Below, one piece after another: positions 25,075 through 36,285 of a stretch of DNA of 64,000 bases. Within the stretch, counting starts at the first letter, position 1; every line of letters begins with the position of its first letter. Below the pieces are notes generated by a model, which was not told the origin of the DNA, ran no database searches, and saw nothing but the letters and a program-made list of their open reading frames with translations. The stretch is from contig MNCI01014373.1 of the NCBI GenBank assembly GCA_015680685.1, forward strand, positions 4,872-68,871, written 5' to 3'. Source of the stretch: Gnetum montanum (taxonomy: Eukaryota; Streptophyta; Gnetopsida; Gnetales; Gnetaceae). The translations under genes and the position numbers were made by a program.

Positions 25075-25185
25075 CCATATATATATATTTTAAGGACGCA
25101 ATATCATGTACCCATTAGTGGGGACCCAATATCATGACCAACCTGATATTAGGGACTTGATATTAGGTCCTATCGAAAATAGGGT
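25075..25185 (-). promoter_or_regulatory. Internal copy of C's U3 repeat plus TATA stretch
   Basis: The + strand text has CAATATCATGTACCCATTAG, CCAATATCATGACC, CTGATATTAGGG and TTGATATTAGG. These match the ATATCATGTACCC / GATATT repeats of C's own U3 (21460-21575), in the same orientation. On the minus strand it is followed by ATATATATATATGG (25090-25075). The accessory ORF starts about 500 bases further on. Position and layout match 17268-17370 of B, but the repeat type differs. Confidence 0.55.
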
Positions 25186-25189
25186 ACTT

Positions 25190-26690
25190 CAAAAATTTAC
25201 AAATTTCTGAAACTCCAAGGTATAAATTGACTTTAAGTTAATGTAAAGGGTCCAAGGTAATATAAACTAGTCTTGAAGGCAAAAAAATTTTAATGGTGTA
25301 AAGTCTGACAATGAAAGTCATGAAGAGTATGAGAAAAAAGAACATGTGTTGGCTTATAGGAATGTTTGAACCGGAAGGATGATAAGGGAGAGAAGAACAT
25401 TGGTAATACTTGGAGGGTATAAGATGATGTGTGAGAGATGTGTTATGAGTGCAAATTACAAGGGTTACACAATTGGGTACTTCCCAAAGCAGGTTCCAAC
25501 CTATAATGTCCTTGCATAACCACACCTTAAAATGTCCATAGGCACAAGAAGGGTTAAATGTAATTTACACGGATCTCACAAAACACACATGTAAATATCA
25601 CCACGATGAGATATGAATCCCATGCTACCCAAGTCATGAGTCATAATTATACGAACAATGAGGTGAGGTGAATCGTAGAAGGGATTGTAGAGAGTGGGAC
25701 ATGAGGTAACTGGCCTAGGGCACAATGAATCCTTAGTGTAAGGCATGATTAATGTGTCATTAACCCATCACTCCAAAATTAGGACCAAGTCCATGCCTCT
25801 GATCAGTGACATCGCATTGCTTCATCCAATGATAGACAACCATAAGATCATCATGTCAACAAGGCGTACGATCACTTGGCATTTTGTTCAAGGGAGGAGT
25901 GATTTTTCTTTGTGGCACTTTTTTTTTGAAGTATTTCTTAATCCAAAGAAGCTGCCTAACTTCAGGCATGGGTGCATGTCTTTCTAGTGGGACCCCTTAG
26001 AATAGCATTTTTTTCTGGTTGAGTGCCTTTTGATTACTCTTACTCCCATTTTTCATTAGATCTACAAGGGTCTTAGTACAACCAAGCTGCATGATAACTC
26101 CTACAAATATCACCAAAGAGAATCCACAAGTCCCCTTGATGTCACACCCTAGTCATTCCTGCTTAGTTCATCCTTCTTTGCTCTAGGTACAATAACATAA
26201 GGTTACTTTAAGTTGTAATGATTAGGAGTATCATTGTACCCAAGGTAGAACCCTTTATTAATAGAATGGGTGGGTGGCTATTATGGGCTCACTGTCCACA
26301 TAATGAGTCACTTGAGACTTGATAGCATAGAACAACACCTCAACCAACGAGTCACATGAGTGTTTTATTCCTAGATGAGATTACTTATAAAAAGTATAAA
26401 AAGACAAAAAGGCAAAAAGATCAAATAATAAGTTGAAAAGTGAAAAACTGAAAAACAAAAATTTCAAAATTAAAGAAAATGAAAAACATTTATTAATCCT
26501 ACTTGTTAGAATGGAGGATAGCCCTCATAACTAAATGATTGAGCATAGCTAGGATTAATAAATGAAAGGTTGGGATCCTTGCATGTTGGAAATATTGAGA
26601 TTCGGTCATATCCGAACCACTAGGTGTCTTTTGAGGTGGTGGTCGGAATATACCCAAATTGGGATTCACACACTTGATTCTAGTAAGCAT
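25190..26690 (-). other. Spacer of element C
   Basis: No gene recognised. The minus strand near 25990-25900 (GACATGCACCCATGCCTGAAG) matches B's spacer near 16520-16545, so this is the post-integrase spacer without the pol that should precede it. 26390-26490 is an A-rich run with repeated AAAAAG / GAAAAAC phrases. Confidence 0.6.
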
Positions 26691-26699
26691 AGTGGGGCA

Positions 26700-28510
26700 A
26701 TTTATAAGATGTAGTTAACTAATGAATGGTTGACCCACTATGGCACTCGTGACTGTAAGATGATATGCAAAGATTGATATGTCTCCCTTCGTGGCTATAT
26801 TCACTGGGTTGCATGGTTTTTGGAGTATTGATTGGTGGTCCAAATAAAGTAACACGAGGCATTGTAGAGGAAGATGCACCACAGTGTTGGACTTATGCTG
26901 AGTTGGAGGATGCGGTGGGCTTAGAATTTTGTTGTCCCTTCTTATGGTCACGCCAAAAGAAGGGGCGTCTTCGATGTTGAGGATAGTTCCCACTACTATT
27001 ATCAATAGAAGCACAAGTAATATTCATGGGTTGCTACTGTGTTGCAAACCATTTGGGTACAATTGGTGATGATGTAGAAGGAAGTGAAGGATGAGAATGT
27101 TGAAATTGAGGAGAAGTATAATGTACACGAGCTGGTGGTCCTATTAGAAAGGATATGGGTTGATAGTATTGATGAGAATAATAATAATGTGGCAAGATAG
27201 AAGATTTTGAACTTGATAAGCGCTTAGGTTTGGATGGTATGAAGGGTGTAACCAGTTTGGGGGTGGCCTCCCCCATGACTGGGATTTTTTTCACTGTGAT
27301 TGAACACAGTATTTCTATACAAAATTTGGATGTAACATTCTTCTCCAATGCTCCTGTAAATGTGACAAGACTAGGCATTGTCCCTTGGGGTGATTGTATA
27401 GGAAAATTTTGCATTGATACATATGATTGGCAGTTAAGTTCTTATTCTCTTCTACCCTTCTTTCCGATTGTCTAAGGGTGCTTTGTCTCGTTTCTTAGGA
27501 TTTCATGACTCTACCTCCAACAATGTTGGTATATTCTCCACACTTTGTATGCATTCATTCCATCATCTTATTGATATTTGCCTCAATTTCATCTAATGAT
27601 TGTACTACTGGCAAAGATGGTTCCACCTCCTTATGGTGAGTTGATTTCTCCTCTTCATAATCATAGGCCCTTGTTGATTTTTGGGCCTATTGAGATTTTT
27701 TAGCATTCTCCCATTTAGCCATTTCTCCTTCTTCTTTTACTACCCACTTGATAATCTCTTGGAATTGATGGGTTCGTATGTCATATAGTTAACCTCGGGC
27801 ATACATCCCTAGGGTCTTCCTTGTTTCATTACGGAGCCCATCAATAATGTGGTACATTAGCCTCTCCCGGAGAACTCATGGTCTGGGTAGTTGTTTAATA
27901 GTGCATAATATCTTTCTAAGGCCATGTCCAAGGGTTCATGTTGCACTTGTTTCCATTCTTGGATTTTTCTCCTCAAGGCTAACACTCTTGCATAAGTTTG
28001 ATATCTTTTGTTGAAGAGTTCTACCATTATTGGCCACCACAGAATTGATTTTGGTTTTAACGACCTATACCATGCTTTTGCTTAGCCAAAAAGTGTCATA
28101 GGAAAGAGCTTAAGTTTTTGCCATCCATTATCAATGTTATTCCATACACAGGCACCATGGAAGGCTTGTAGATGATGTTGTGGATCTAAATCATAGCCTC
28201 CTGAAAACTTAGGAAAGTTGTTTAAGTCAAGCCTAGGTAGATGGCTTTCCTTATGATGCCTACAAGATATTCAAATAGCCTCTTGTATTTTTGTTAGGCT
28301 TAGAGTGGCCAGTAGGGGTTCATCATCACTAGGTATGTTATGCATTCATGAGTTGTGACAATGTTGTCTTTGTTTTTGTTCATAGCAAGCCCCTACATTA
28401 GATTGGGTACTCCAAACTTCATCTTTATCATCATATAATTTGTTGGTTCTCCAATGAATTTCCTTACTAGTTGTTGCATTATCATAGTCTTGTGAGAGAG
28501 GCATGGTTGT
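26700..28510 (-). pseudogene. gag relic of element C
   Basis: Begins near 28504 with MPLSQD (minus), like MSLSQDSDNTTSSEAIHWRT of element E. The core reads HLQAFHGACVWNNIDNGWQK then LKLFPMTLFG (about 28160-28080), followed by AWYRSLKP and FNKRYQTYARVLALRRKIQE, the standard plant Ty3/Gypsy capsid pattern. A Pro/Ser/Tyr-rich tail (27414-27034 has an open frame with PHYYYSHQYYQPISFLIGPP) ends it. The frame is broken by many TAG/TAA stops. No zinc knuckle was seen. Confidence 0.75.
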
Positions 28511-28617
28511 GACTTTGTGTGTGATTTAATTTCAATTACTTATTTTTGAAAGATATATCATCAAGGCTTTGTTACAACGATCTTGTATGATGTAACTAAT
28601 CTAAATAATTAGCACCA

Positions 28618-28635
28618 TCCCTGGAAACAATGCCA
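28618..28635 (-). other. Primer binding site of element C
   Basis: The minus strand reads TGGCATTGTTTCCAGGGA, one base from the LTR end. It is a worn version of TGGCGCCGTTGCCGGGGA, the tRNA-Asp-type site common in plant Athila/Tat elements. Confidence 0.8.
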
Positions 28636-28636
28636 A

Positions 28637-29288
28637 TGATCAGTGGCGAGGTACCCCTACACTCAACCATACGAATATGAGCATTTCACGCATGATCTGG
28701 TTGAACTCCGCAGACAAGCTAGTTGTGGTATCTAGATAGTTACTCGCTGATTGTAGTTCATTGTCTTCCTAGCTGGACTAGTATTTGCTTTGTCATGTAT
28801 GGTTTAGTCCAGAGTGAGGTGTATGATGTGTTCCTACACTAATGCTACTCTTGGAGGTGATGGAAAATAATCTTAGCTAAGCTAGGAGGAAAAGGGAGAG
28901 AGAGAGCTATACTAACAGGAGATAGGAAGAGAGAATCTAAGCTAGACTAAGTGCGATGAGCATCCATTCCTTAATCATCTGTACACATCTTAAGCCTTAT
29001 GCATGACTACCACTGGGATTACCAAGCACATGGCATGAGTACACTACTGGGATACCAAGCAGTCACACGTAGATGCTCGTGATTAAGTTGTACTCATTTC
29101 GGATTTAATCATAATTAAAATTAAGTAATTAAACTAAGTGAATGTTGCAATGATGAAGTAATCTTTATCTTTATTTCTAGTCATGTGCATGTCCAAGTAC
29201 GTCACACTCGAATAAAGGATGTCATACAATTACAATCATCACACTATGAGCATGCACTGGGAGAAAGGGTTGAGAGGAACTAAGAAAT
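28637..29288 (-). repeat. 5' LTR of element C, first part
   Basis: Runs from TGATCAGTGGCGAGGTACCC up to the insertion point of D (GAAAT, 29284-29288). It is collinear with 20727-21378 of the other LTR. Confidence 0.9.
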
Positions 29289-30102
29289 TGATGAGCCGCG
29301 ATATCGCATTGGTCGCGATATCGCGTCGGCCCCTGTGATATCGCGTACACAATATCGTAGCCCATCGCTAGTTCTATAAATAAGAGGCAGCTTTCCCTTG
29401 TTTCTCAACCTAGATCTAGACCCTTAGCTAAACTTTGGTAGTTTTACCATTCCAAAGATAGAATAATTTCCATGTGCCCACAGTAGGAGTCTCAAAGTGA
29501 ATGGATCTTTATTCGAGAAAATTGTACCTGAGCACACATTTGTGTACGGCAATAAAGACAAACTTTCTGATAAACCTTGTAGCATATGGACTAAGCAAAA
29601 TAGGATTTAATTACTATTAAATGTTAATTGCTTTCTTAGTCAATTAATCTCTCTCAACCCTTAACTCTCCTAGTTAAGTGCATTCAGTACAACCGCTTCG
29701 AGCACATGTGTAACGCTTGGTAACCTAGTAACGAGTAGCGTTTGGTAATCCCAGCAGTGTTGCACTGGTTCAAGATGTGTGTAGCCAAGTGGGAACAGAT
29801 ACTGGTGCAAGGACAATTAGAACCTAGTTAGTGAATAGTTAATATAAGTTAGTTATTTAGTCTCTTCACCCTCTTCCTATTAGCATAGGCATTAAAAAGA
29901 GAAAAGATATAAAAATCACATACCTTAGACTTACTTAACCATACAACCATGACAATACAAGTAAGTTTGGGAAGACAGTGATTGATTAACCTTAAGTGTT
30001 CCATTAGGGCACGTAAGCACTTAGTCCTTGGATTTCAACTGGATCATGCGTGAGATGCTCATATTCATATGGTTGAGTGTAGGGGTACCTTGCCACTCAT
30101 CA
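29289..30102 (+). repeat. 5' LTR of element D
   Basis: 814 bases from TGATGAGCCGCGATATCGC to CCACTCATCA, with perfect short inverted ends TGATGAG / CTCATCA. U3 is 86 bases and rich in GCGATATCGC palindromes. TATAAATA is at 29375-29382. Confidence 0.95.
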
Positions 30103-30103
30103 T

Positions 30104-30121
30104 TGGCGCCATTTCCGAGGA
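30104..30121 (+). other. Primer binding site of element D
   Basis: TGGCGCCATTTCCGAGGA, one base after the LTR. It is close to the tRNA-Asp-type TGGCGCCGTTGCCGGGGA. Confidence 0.9.
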
Positions 30122-30220
30122 CTTAGCTGTTTGTGTGCTATGTAGAACATAGGAAATCATCCACCTCATTTGGAAGCTTAAATGAACCCTTAGGATTAAT
30201 CAAAAGAAAAAAATGAGATA

Positions 30221-31438
30221 ATGGTAAACAACACACCAAATAAGACAAACATGTTTTCTTCTTTGCACAAAAGCACTTCACCACCTAGGAACAACACTAG
30301 AGACAGTCACCAGCGCAACACACATAACCAAAATCCACTAGTTCCTCAACAATTCAGTGTGGTATATATTCATCACGATGAATATATACCTGACTTTACC
30401 TTTGTCTTTCATCAAGATGAACAAGTACGTTGGAGAGACTTGGAGGGTAACATAGTGTTGCCTCCAGACAGAGCAGCCTCCAACATGCTTCTCTGTGCCC
30501 TTGCATGAATAGGCATGTCACAATTATACGTTGAGTACATTGCATGCAATTACAACACAAGGGACTACCATCCCATAGAAGCATAACATCAACAGAACTC
30601 ACAAAAGGAGAGTTACCACACATCTTTGAAGGGCAAAGGCCCCCGTAATGCTTCGTCCATCTTAAATGAAATTGAGGGTGGTGAACCTGTTTTCATAGGT
30701 TCTCCACAAAATGATGTTCCCCCTTCTAACGATGGTCAGGAAGTGGTGTATCAAAACCTGTGCTCCATGATTCACAACCCTGGTTCTGATCCCCATGAAC
30801 ACCAAGTGTTCAATGAGGGAACACAGACACATGATAAGGGTGAGCATTCTAATCGTCATCCTGATCGGAGCTGGGACCATCAAAGAGAAGGTAGGAAACA
30901 TCTTCACCTTGATCATCACATTCACCTCTCCTTCAACATCAGGATGCAGTCATAAGGAACCTAATCGTGAGGATAAAGGTAAGAAAAATGAGAGACCTCG
31001 ATGAGAGAGTTGAGAAAGAGGACAAGGGCACTCAAAAGAATTGAGGCACGAAAGAAGGGAAAGTAGGAAACCGCATAGACATCATAGACGCCATGAAAGA
31101 GATGACAACAAAGAACCCCTACTTGCAACCCAAAGCATGTTAGATATCACAGAGGCCATTAGAATTCCTACAAGGCACCAAAATGATAGCAAGATCAAAA
31201 GGTTGGATATGAATAATATCCCACGATTTGAGGGGGGATACAACGCTAATCCTCAAAACCACTTACAAGCATTTCACGATGCATGTGCCTTGCAGAACAT
31301 TGAGAACAAGTGGCAAAAATTAAAGTTGTTCCCAAGGACACTAGTAAAGGAAGCAGAAAGCTGGTACTGATCCTTAGAATTGAAAACCATTAGGAGGTGG
31401 AGTACAATGCTAGAACTGTTTAATGATAAGTATCAAAC
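30221..31438 (+). pseudogene. gag of element D, 5' part up to the N gap
   Basis: The start at 30221 (MVNNTPNKTN) is the first ATG with a long frame after the primer site. The N-terminus is Asn/Ser/Pro-rich, then VYIHHDEYIPDFTFVFHQDE. The frame ends at 30508, and related sequence continues at 30626 (KGPRNASSILNEIEGGEPVF). From 31041 an Arg/His-rich run (HRHHRRHERDD) leads into ATQSMLDITEAIRIPTRHQN then LDMNNIPRFEGGYNANPQNH, the capsid core AFHDACALQNIENKWQKLKL, and ESWY followed by a stop. WSTMLELFNDKYQT is cut by the N gap. There are several lesions, but it is the best-preserved family 1 gag here. Confidence 0.8.
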
Positions 31439-31837
31439 NNNNNNNNNNNNNNNNNNNNNNNNNNNNNNNNNNNNNNNNNNNNNNNNNNNNNNNNNNNNNN
31501 NNNNNNNNNNNNNNNNNNNNNNNNNNNNNNNNNNNNNNNNNNNNNNNNNNNNNNNNNNNNNNNNNNNNNNNNNNNNNNNNNNNNNNNNNNNNNNNNNNNN
31601 NNNNNNNNNNNNNNNNNNNNNNNNNNNNNNNNNNNNNNNNNNNNNNNNNNNNNNNNNNNNNNNNNNNNNNNNNNNNNNNNNNNNNNNNNNNNNNNNNNNN
31701 NNNNNNNNNNNNNNNNNNNNNNNNNNNNNNNNNNNNNNNNNNNNNNNNNNNNNNNNNNNNNNNNNNNNNNNNNNNNNNNNNNNNNNNNNNNNNNNNNNNN
31801 NNNNNNNNNNNNNNNNNNNNNNNNNNNNNNNNNNNNN
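31439..31837. other. Assembly gap, 399 N
   Basis: Unknown bases inside gag of D. From the gag of B, which covers the same part at about 10690-11310, the true distance may be nearer 0.6 kb than 0.4 kb. Confidence 0.95.
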
Positions 31838-33140
31838 AGACAATGACGATGGATGTGAGATATGTTAATATGACCATCCTAAGGGATGTTGCCCAATCAT
31901 CTCACATCTGCAAGAGTCTACGGTGTATGCACTTAACCCATGACTTAACAAACGACAAGCACCCCAATGGTTACCTTATCCCCAAGGTAACCCAAGGCAG
32001 TTTCACCAACCATTAACGTATTATCCAAGTGGAACTCCATCACAACCTATTGAGCAACACTAGTAGTGGCAATACCCACAGTCATGGGGGATGCCACTGC
32101 CAAGGCAACAATACCCTTACTGGCAACCAAATCCATATGGCTACTACATGCAGCAGCCAATCTCTCCACATGAATCTGTTGGTCGTGTGACACCACCACA
32201 TCACTACCAACCTTAGGATTATTATAGGACTCCTTCTCCTAGAAGAGACACACCACATACATACCATCCTCCAAATCCATTCGCCACTCTCACGCTGATA
32301 GCTCCATTACCACCCACTCTGGCAATGTAATGGGAACTCCCCACTCAACCATAGCAACACAATGCTATGAGAGCTGTGAACCTTCAACCCATTACTAGTT
32401 CTGACAACCGTACAAAGAGAAGACCTTTCTTCAGGACCAAAAGCCCAAACAAGCTCTCACAACCACGAGCGGTTGAGCCTCCAAACATTCCTCCATCAAA
32501 TAAGGCTTTAGAGCTCCCTTTAAACCAAAAATAGAGCTCAACGCATACGGTTATGTTAACATATAGTGTCACTAACTAGATCAAGGAGGGCGACCTTCCC
32601 AGAAAATTCTCTGATCCTGGAAGTCCCTTAATTTATCTCCAAGTCATTGGGAATGAACCACGTAAGGCTCTTCTAGACTCAGGTTTCAGAGTCAACCTAA
32701 TAACACAAGATATGTATAAAGCCTAGAACCTACCCCCACTAAAAAAGAGCAATATTCTCTTAGAGCTGGTTGACTAGTCCATCACTGTTCCCTTGGGACT
32801 AGTGGAGGACATCATTACCACTGTGTGTGATTGGTCATACCCAACTGATTTCCTAGTGATACAAGTAAACAATGACAAAGGGGACTTCCCAATAATAATG
32901 GGAAGGGCATGGCTAAGTACCATAACTGCATGCCTAGGAATCCATGATCTTTCCCTAGAAATATCTAAGGAAAACACTTATGGGAAGATTGAGAAGAAGA
33001 AAGTTCCATGCATCACATACAGTGATATAAGGTGTCATTGCGTACAGGAATGTTCAGCATTGCTTGCATGCAACCAATGTGCACCAGAGGTTAACGTAAA
33101 AAGGTGCATGTATTTAGCAACCACACAACAAGAGAGCACC
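31838..33140 (+). pseudogene. gag C-terminus and protease of element D
   Basis: After the gap, CEIC then PKGCCPIISHLQESTVYALN, then a Pro/Tyr/Gln-rich tail (GMPLPRQQYPYWQPNPYGYY, 32087-32146). Protease follows: SPLIYLQVIG, then KALLDSGFRVNLIT (about 32660-32705) with the catalytic DSG kept, unlike B. Later comes DFPIIMGRAWLSTI (32883-32925), the flap-side LGRPWL-type motif, and KIEKKKVPCITYSD (32985-33030). The frame is open at 32793-33140. It ends with QQEST and a stop. Confidence 0.8.
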
Positions 33141-35242
33141 TAGTGGTTGATAGCTAATCATGAGAGAAACTCACCAACATGCATGGAACTAACTGGGGGA
33201 ACAACAAGCGCTCACGTCAAAAGCATAGATACACTAGAGCAAGAGTGTCGCCAACTTCCAATCCTAAACCTAAAAACATCAATCAGGAGAAGTTGGACAC
33301 TTCTAAAAGATCTCTCCCTTTCAATTCAGTCATGGGGGAGATGGCCACCTATGTTAATCATTTAAAGCCCTTAGTTTCTTTTTTAAGTTTTTGTTTTACA
33401 CATTTTTGTTTTCAAAATTTCTTTGACTTTTCTTGTTTTTTTATTTTACAACATCGTTTATACTCTTTCATTTCTTTGTGTGTTTGTTTATTTTGTTTGA
33501 TTTGTCACCTAATAAGTGCTCCTGATGGTGGTATGAACTGTATTCCATTGATTTTTGATGTTTGGTTTTTACCTTTAAGTTATGATGTTGATACTAAGGT
33601 ATGGTCCTTTTGATATAACATGTAATGAGTCCACTTCATCCATACATCCATAAATTTCTATGGTCTCTCTTGGCTTGGAACTATGCAGTCCCCTTTCTCA
33701 ATAATAAGAACTATCAATGAATTGGTGACTGGGTATTTCTTAAACTAAGGAAGGACTTAAGGATTAAAAAGTGTGTGACTTCAAAGGGATTTGATGCATT
33801 TGTGTTGGCCATTCTCTTGGCTGCTTGGATGTTTCCTTCTTGGGTTTTCCTTACCATTCCGAAGTTGCTCCATTATTGGGAAGATGAGCTAATAAAAATA
33901 ATAAGTCTTTGCATGGTGTGGTTCTCATGCAAAACACAAAAAAATAGTGAGAATTCAAAGCACACCCCTTAGACGCAATAAGCATCTAGGCTACAAGCAC
34001 TAGTTATGGAACTAAACAAACATGTTCCCTCTAACTAAGGCCCTTCTCGCTTCCTACCTTCTCCTCTTTTGTTTCATCGAAATGGTGTTGATTCTTTAGT
34101 GGAGACATTCTTGTTACTTCAGGTGGATGGATTGGCCGAATGTATTAATGCAAAGTCACTGGATGTGGTTTGTTTGAGGTTGGATTTGGAATGAGATCTA
34201 CTAAGTCACATTAACCATAACTACACAAGGGGTTATACAACACCTTGTTCTTGAGACTCCATTCCATTCTCTCCTTACCATCCTTCTTCCTCCATTTTTC
34301 ACCTCATTGCTAGTTGTATCAATAGTCCATATTTTGGTTGACGCATTGTTTTCTTGTTGGTAAACTCTTATGGTTAAGAATTTAACTCTTTTTTCCAAAT
34401 GACATTTCTAGACCCTACGGACTCTTTGAATGTGGGATTGTCAAGGCATTAAGGACATGAGCCTGCTTTGGGGAGGACCCACTGGCATTCCTATTTGGTG
34501 CATCCATTAATTTCTTTCCCCTAAACATTTTTTGCAATCAACATTTATTTTGTTCATCTCCATCTTTGACATCCATTTTATTGATGTTGTCATTAATTCT
34601 TTTTCTCCATCTTTCTTATTTCTTATCTTTTTCCATTCTCTCACTACCGAAGGTTCGCTTTCAGTCATGGGGGTCCTGGTCCAATTTTTTCTATTTTCCC
34701 CTGACCCCTACACCTTGGGTAGCCACCAGTATTATATCTCTAGATCCGCATTAGCCATATCACAACTCAGCCAATGAACCTTACACTGAGGCAAGGTATT
34801 AACTACATTGTGATTCATTTACCCTTGCTAATATCAGACTATGTTGTATGTGCATATGGCAATCATACAACAATGGATTGGACATGGAGGAAACACTTGG
34901 AATGGACTTGTGCTGAAGCAGTTATACAAGGAACAAGATTGATAGTGCGCTTATGGATCGACAACGAAAGAGGCAATCTTGGCATTGGCAACAGCAGACT
35001 TCTTCCCTTCTTCTCTCTCTCTCTCTCTTCTTCTTCTCTCTCTCTCTTCTCTCTCAACTACCTAATAAGGTTGAATGTCAAATGTGTATCATGTTCACTC
35101 TTGTTGTCATGAACACTCAATTTTGTCATGTATTGTAATGATGATCTGTTCACATGTCACCCCATCTACCATTAGTATCATTCAAGTCAATAATCCCATA
35201 CCTTTCCAATATTTTGTAAGGAACTCGAGGACGATTTCTCAT
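33141..35242 (+). other. 3' spacer of element D
   Basis: No gene supported. 33141-33365 still shows short open frames but no pol motif. From about 33320 it matches B's post-integrase spacer. Two purine-tract-like phrases, TTCAGTCATGGGGG, lie at 33325-33336 and 34660-34673. The last 150 bases (35105-35242) match B's 36330-36480. The ORFs overlapping 33179-33613 and 34532-35138 are Phe/Ser/Leu-rich and look like chance. Confidence 0.65.
35005..35056. repeat. CT-rich microsatellite
   Basis: TTCTCTCTCTCTC with TTCTTCTT interruptions. It produces the Arg/Glu-rich and Ser/Leu-rich frames seen on both strands here. Confidence 0.9.
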
Positions 35243-35257
35243 TCAGTCATCAGGGTA
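35243..35257 (+). other. Polypurine tract of element D
   Basis: CAGTCATCAGGGTA directly before LTR start TGATAAGCC. It is weaker than in A and C because the G run is interrupted. Confidence 0.6.
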
Positions 35258-36075
35258 TGATAAGCCGCGATATCGCATTAGCTGTGATATCGCATCGGCC
35301 CCTACGATATCGTGTACACGATATCACAGCCCGTCGCTAGTTCTATAAATAAGAGGTGGCTTTCCCTTGTTTCTCAATCTAGATCTAGACCCATAGCTAA
35401 ACTCTGGCAATTTTACCATTCTAGAGATAGAATAATTTCCATGTGCCTGTAGTAGGAGTCTCAAAGTGAATGAATCTTTATTCAAGCAAATTGTACCTGA
35501 GCACACATTTGTGTACAGCATTAAAGATGAACCTGTTGATAAACCTTGTAGTATATGGACTAAGCTAAATAGGATTTAATTACTATTAAATGTTNTTTTA
35601 ATGCCTATGCTAATAGGAAGAGGGTGAAGAGACTAAATAACTTACTTATATTAACTATTCACTAACTAGGTTCTAATTTTCCTAGCACTAGTATCTATTC
35701 CTACTTACTGCACATACCTTGAACCAGTGCAACACTACTGGGATTACCAAACGCTACTTGTTACTGGGTTACCAAGCGTTACACACGTGCTCGAAGCGGT
35801 CGTACTGANAGTTAATATAAGTAAGTTATTTAGTCTCTTCACCCTCTTCCTATTAGCATAGGCATTAAAAAGAGAAAAGATATAAAAATCACATACCTCA
35901 TACTTACTTAACCATACAACCGTGATAATACAAGTAAGTTTGGAAAGACAGCGATTGATTAACCTTAAGTGTTCCATTAGGGCGTGTAAGCACTTAGTCC
36001 TTGGAGTTTGACCGAATCGCACGTGAGATGCTTGTATACGTATGGTTGAGTGTAGGGGTACGTCACCACTCATCA
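35258..36075 (+). repeat. 3' LTR of element D
   Basis: Same layout as the 5' LTR: GCGATATCGC palindromes, TATAAATA at 35344-35351, end CACTCATCA. The stretch 35596-35808 is reversed relative to the 5' LTR (see separate entry), so this LTR as given is not a faithful copy. Confidence 0.9.
35595..35809. other. Inverted 213-base segment between two single Ns
   Basis: Single Ns stand at 35595 and 35809. The bases between are the reverse complement of the 5' LTR segment around 29685-29890 (for example, the complement of CAGTACAACCGCTTCGAGCA). Sequence after the second N repeats, in the right orientation, the AGTTATTTAGTCTCTTCACC part already present inside the segment. This fits a small contig placed backwards during scaffolding. 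Confidence 0.85.
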
Positions 36076-36080
36076 GAAAT

Positions 36081-36285
36081 GAATTGACTTCTAAAAATAA
36101 CTGAAAATCTAACTATTTCCAAAACTAAATCCTCTTGTGTGCCTACATGTGTATCTATAGGCTCACACAGGAGTCACGATATCGTGTATCCGATATCGTT
36201 ATTTGGGCTACGATATCGTGTACCTAATATCATGGATCTGATATCAGGGATCTAATATCCCAGCCTGATGAATCACGATTCATCA
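36081..36285 (-). repeat. 5' LTR of element C, second part
   Basis: Continues 28637-29288 after D. It matches 21378-21582 and includes the minus TATA box (TATCTATA on the + strand, 36152-36159) and U3 GATATCGTG repeats. It ends ACGATTCATCA. Confidence 0.9.

Larger units (their letters stand above)
29289..36075 (+). mobile_element. Element D: pol-less family 1 element
   Basis: A + strand element with two LTRs, a primer site, gag, protease and a long 3' spacer. The target duplication GAAAT is exact (29284-29288 and 36076-36080), and the interrupted LTR of C resumes at 36081. Protease is followed within about 0.3 kb by the post-integrase spacer, so RT, RNase H and integrase are deleted. Unlike A, B and C it has no accessory ORF and no internal U3-like module. 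Its position inside C, itself inside B, makes it the youngest insertion of this nest. Confidence 0.9.
20727..36285 (-). mobile_element. Element C: pol-less family 1 element
   Basis: A minus-strand element. The 5' LTR is at the right (28637-29288 plus 36081-36285, split by D) and the 3' LTR at the left (20727-21582). Between them are a primer site, gag, a spacer, an internal U3-like module and an accessory ORF. No protease, RT, RNase H or integrase motif is present: gag is followed within about 0.7 kb by the spacer homologous to B's post-integrase spacer. It must therefore have relied on proteins from elements like B. The flanks GTGTT (20722-20726) and ATGTT (36286-36290) differ at one base, so the target duplication has mutated once or is imperfect. 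It sits inside B, whose sequence resumes at 36286. Confidence 0.8.

Noticed and set aside
31380-32016. Long ORFs on both strands through 31439-31837
   Set aside because: They are translations of Ns in an assembly gap, not coding evidence.
34863-35057. Arg/Glu-rich minus-strand ORF
   Set aside because: It comes from the CT microsatellite at 35005-35056 and has no homologous frame in relatives.
35744-36073. Minus-strand ORF across an N in the 3' LTR of D
   Set aside because: It spans a single N and the inverted segment. LTR ends normally do not code, and the frame is absent from the 5' LTR.
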